Source: CAZCBJ01 sp964496705 (GTDB lineage Bacteria; Chloroflexota; Anaerolineae; Anaerolineales; Anaerolineaceae). From it: a DNA stretch of 7,240 bases. Positions 5,998 to 7,240 of this stretch are shown here, in pieces. The stretch's first letter is position 1. Each line of letters begins with the position of its first letter. The notes under the pieces were generated by a model. The model was given only the letters and a program-made list of their open reading frames with translations. It did no database searches and was not told the DNA's origin. Both the position numbers and the translations under genes were made by a program. Where the stretch lies: NCBI GenBank assembly GCA_964496705.1, contig CAZCBJ010000202.1, forward strand, positions 1-7,240, given 5' to 3'.

Positions 5998-6699
5998 ATG
6001 GCTGACATCGAGTGGCAGGCAACCAGCGAATATCGGCCGCCCAACGGTTCGATCCGCGCCTTTTGCCTGACGCGCGGTATCGCCTGGCGCGCGGCGCAGG
6101 CGCTGGCGGGACCGCTGGTGTTCATTGAGCGCAGAGCGCTTGAAGCATTGCACGATTATTTATCCCACGACGTGCGCCGCGAACACGGCGGCGTGCTGGT
6201 GGGGCAGGCTTTTTTTGACCTGCAGGAGCAGCGCCACTGCACGCTGATCCGCGCCGCCATCCCCGCCCAGGCATCCGAAGGCTCGGCGGTGCATCTGCAA
6301 TTCACACCCCAGACCTGGGACCACATTGCCGGGATCATCGAGGAGAGCTTTCCGGACCAGGTGATCGTCGGTTGGTATCATTCGCACCCCGCGTTGGGCG
6401 TGTTCATGTCCGGCACCGATCAAGCCACCCAGCGCGCTTTTTATCCCCATCCGTGGAGTGTGGCGGTGGTGGTGGATCCGGTGGCTGAGAGGGCGGGCTG
6501 GTTCTACAGCGCTGACTGCCTGCGCCTGGAGCGCAACTGCGTGCTGCCTTACGACGAGCGGCAGGAAGGAGAGATTGGATTGGGGAAGGCGGGCGCAGAA
6601 AGATTGCGGCAGGCATGGCTGCGCCTGGTGTGGCTGCTGCCTCTGGTATTAGCCGGGGTGATGCTGGTGGTTAGAATCCTATGGCGCGACGAGACCTGA
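5998..6699 (+). CDS. JAMM/JAB-family deubiquitinase-like metalloprotease with C-terminal membrane anchor
   Basis: This 233-residue protein has a complete JAMM zinc-protease signature: E62 in REHGGVLVG (61-69), then H128-S-H130-P and, seven residues after H130, S138-G-T-D141 (the H-x-H-x7-S-x2-D pattern). Such enzymes hydrolyse isopeptide bonds or trim ubiquitin-like precursors. As the modifier here already ends in Gly, removal from targets is the likelier job. About 40 residues precede the domain and include I4-E-W6, a motif shared with the E2 tail and the next protein. Residues 207-227 are a hydrophobic helix with Arg before and after it (R202, R204, R209, R226, R230), so the enzyme is probably anchored with its catalytic domain in the cytosol. 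The gene starts three bases after the E2 stop with only a weak ribosome site, suggesting translational coupling, and overlaps the next gene by 19 bp. Confidence 0.92.
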   Translation: MADIEWQATSEYRPPNGSIRAFCLTRGIAWRAAQALAGPLVFIERRALEALHDYLSHDVRREHGGVLVGQAFFDLQEQRHCTLIRAAIPAQASEGSAVHLQFTPQTWDHIAGIIEESFPDQVIVGWYHSHPALGVFMSGTDQATQRAFYPHPWSVAVVVDPVAERAGWFYSADCLRLERNCVLPYDERQEGEIGLGKAGAERLRQAWLRLVWLLPLVLAGVMLVVRILWRDET

Positions 6700-7240
6700 T
6701 CAAAGAGCTGGTGCGCTTGTTTGGTTTGCCCCCCGAGGCGGAGGAGCTGGTGCGCCGCCGCCTGGAAGCGTCCTCGACTCCGCCGCATGCATCCCAACCG
6801 CCCGATGAGCCGGGCCCTGCCCCTCGCCGCCGGACGCGGCGCAGCCGCCCAGAGACAGCCGACACGCCGCCCGCCCCTTCGCGCATTGAATGGGTGCAGC
6901 CGCCCGCCCCGGCGCCTAAGCCCAAAGCCAGATCGAGCCGCAGGCAGTCCGAAATCGAATGGGGCGGCGGCGCCAACGCTGCGCCTGACCCAGCGGGTCT
7001 GATCGGGCTGGAGGATGCCTTCGACCACACCCCGCTGCAGCCGGGTGAGAAGGTGGCTTTCTGCACCCGCGACCGGGTGGCCTACCACCTGACCACCTGG
7101 CAGTTCCTCAAGAGCCAGAATCACGGCCGCTGCTGCATCTGCGGGCAGTCGAACGTGTTTGAGATTCTCACCCTGCCCGGCGTGAGCCCCGCCGAGGGGG
7201 GCTCCCCAAACCGCTGCGCCCTCTGCCGGTCATCTCGCGC
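6681..7240 (+). CDS. Pro-rich protein with treble-clef/RING-like cysteine domain, cut by window end
   Basis: This frame is open from ATG 6681 to the window edge (186 codons and no stop), starting inside the JAB gene with 19 bp of overlap, as coupled operon genes often do. Residues 1-30 look helical (DLIKELVRLFGLPPEAEELVRRR). Residues 31-100 are Pro/Ala/Arg-rich and probably disordered, and carry two copies of the I-E-W motif (69-71, 92-94). From about 107 a folded domain begins. It contains C128, H136 (VAYHLTTW), the cluster C151-C152-x-C154 and C179-x2-C182, spaced like a treble-clef or RING-type zinc finger; more ligands may lie beyond the edge. In prokaryotic ubiquitin-like operons RING-like treble-clef proteins have been proposed as E3 ligases or adaptors, and context favours that here. 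The assignment is tentative: a different zinc-binding or nuclease-like domain is possible. Confidence 0.75.
   Translation, partial: MARRDLIKELVRLFGLPPEAEELVRRRLEASSTPPHASQPPDEPGPAPRRRTRRSRPETADTPPAPSRIEWVQPPAPAPKPKARSSRRQSEIEWGGGANAAPDPAGLIGLEDAFDHTPLQPGEKVAFCTRDRVAYHLTTWQFLKSQNHGRCCICGQSNVFEILTLPGVSPAEGGSPNRCALCRSSR

Noticed and set aside
5287..6153. 288-codon minus-strand open frame opposite Ubl, E2 and JAB
   Set aside because: It crosses three supported genes, is His/Arg/Gln-rich, and shows no domain pattern.
1..7240. CRISPR arrays, tRNA or rRNA genes, insertion sequences
   Set aside because: I saw no regularly spaced repeats, no cloverleaf-like sequence, no transposase motifs and no terminal inverted repeats with target duplications.

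Overview
The window reads as a stretch of GC-rich bacterial chromosome. The combination of Pro/Thr-rich linkers of the PTATP type on exported proteins, a LysM plus SdrD-B-like surface protein, a zinc ribbon-TM-NHL propeller protein and a compact ubiquitin-like operon suggests a member of the Chloroflexota, probably Anaerolineae. This assignment is inference from style, not from a marker gene.

Layout: positions 1-246 hold no convincing gene. They contain an inverted-repeat-rich element (28-142) and a good sigma-70-type promoter (190-217). Next comes a membrane protein with a cytosolic zinc ribbon and an external NHL beta-propeller (247-1434, +). Its 3' end overlaps by 16 bp the convergent gene for a stand-alone asparagine-synthetase-like ATP-dependent ligase (1419-3005, -). 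A 188-bp divergent intergenic region (3006-3193) holds a striking 30-bp dyad and an extended -10 promoter. The next gene encodes an exported, C-terminally anchored LysM/SdrD-B-like protein (3194-3970, +).

From 4012 to the right edge runs a tightly packed + strand gene set that I read as a complete bacterial ubiquitin-like conjugation and deconjugation pathway. In order it has an E1-like adenylating enzyme (4012-5157), a free-standing ubiquitin-like modifier whose last residue is Gly (5218-5472), an E2/UBC-fold conjugating enzyme (5482-5994), a JAMM/JAB deubiquitinase-like protease with a C-terminal membrane anchor (5998-6699), and a Pro-rich protein with a multi-cysteine, treble-clef/RING-like zinc domain, cut off by the window end (6681-7240+). 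The proposed flow is: E1 adenylates the modifier's C-terminal Gly, passes it to the E1 Cys and then the E2 Cys, the zinc protein helps choose targets (E3-like or adaptor), and the JAB protein removes the modifier near the membrane.

The most unusual observations are a short I-[EQ]-W motif recurring at the E2 C-terminus, the JAB N-terminus and twice in the zinc protein; an E2 active site in which the classical His-Pro-Asn is swapped to Asn-Pro-His; a modifier with only one lysine; a membrane-tethered JAB protease; and an E1 with an additional C-terminal zinc ribbon. Bacterial E1/E2/Ubl/JAB operons (including the Bil antiphage systems) are known, but this gene order, the extra zinc protein and the shared motif mark this as a distinct version that deserves follow-up.
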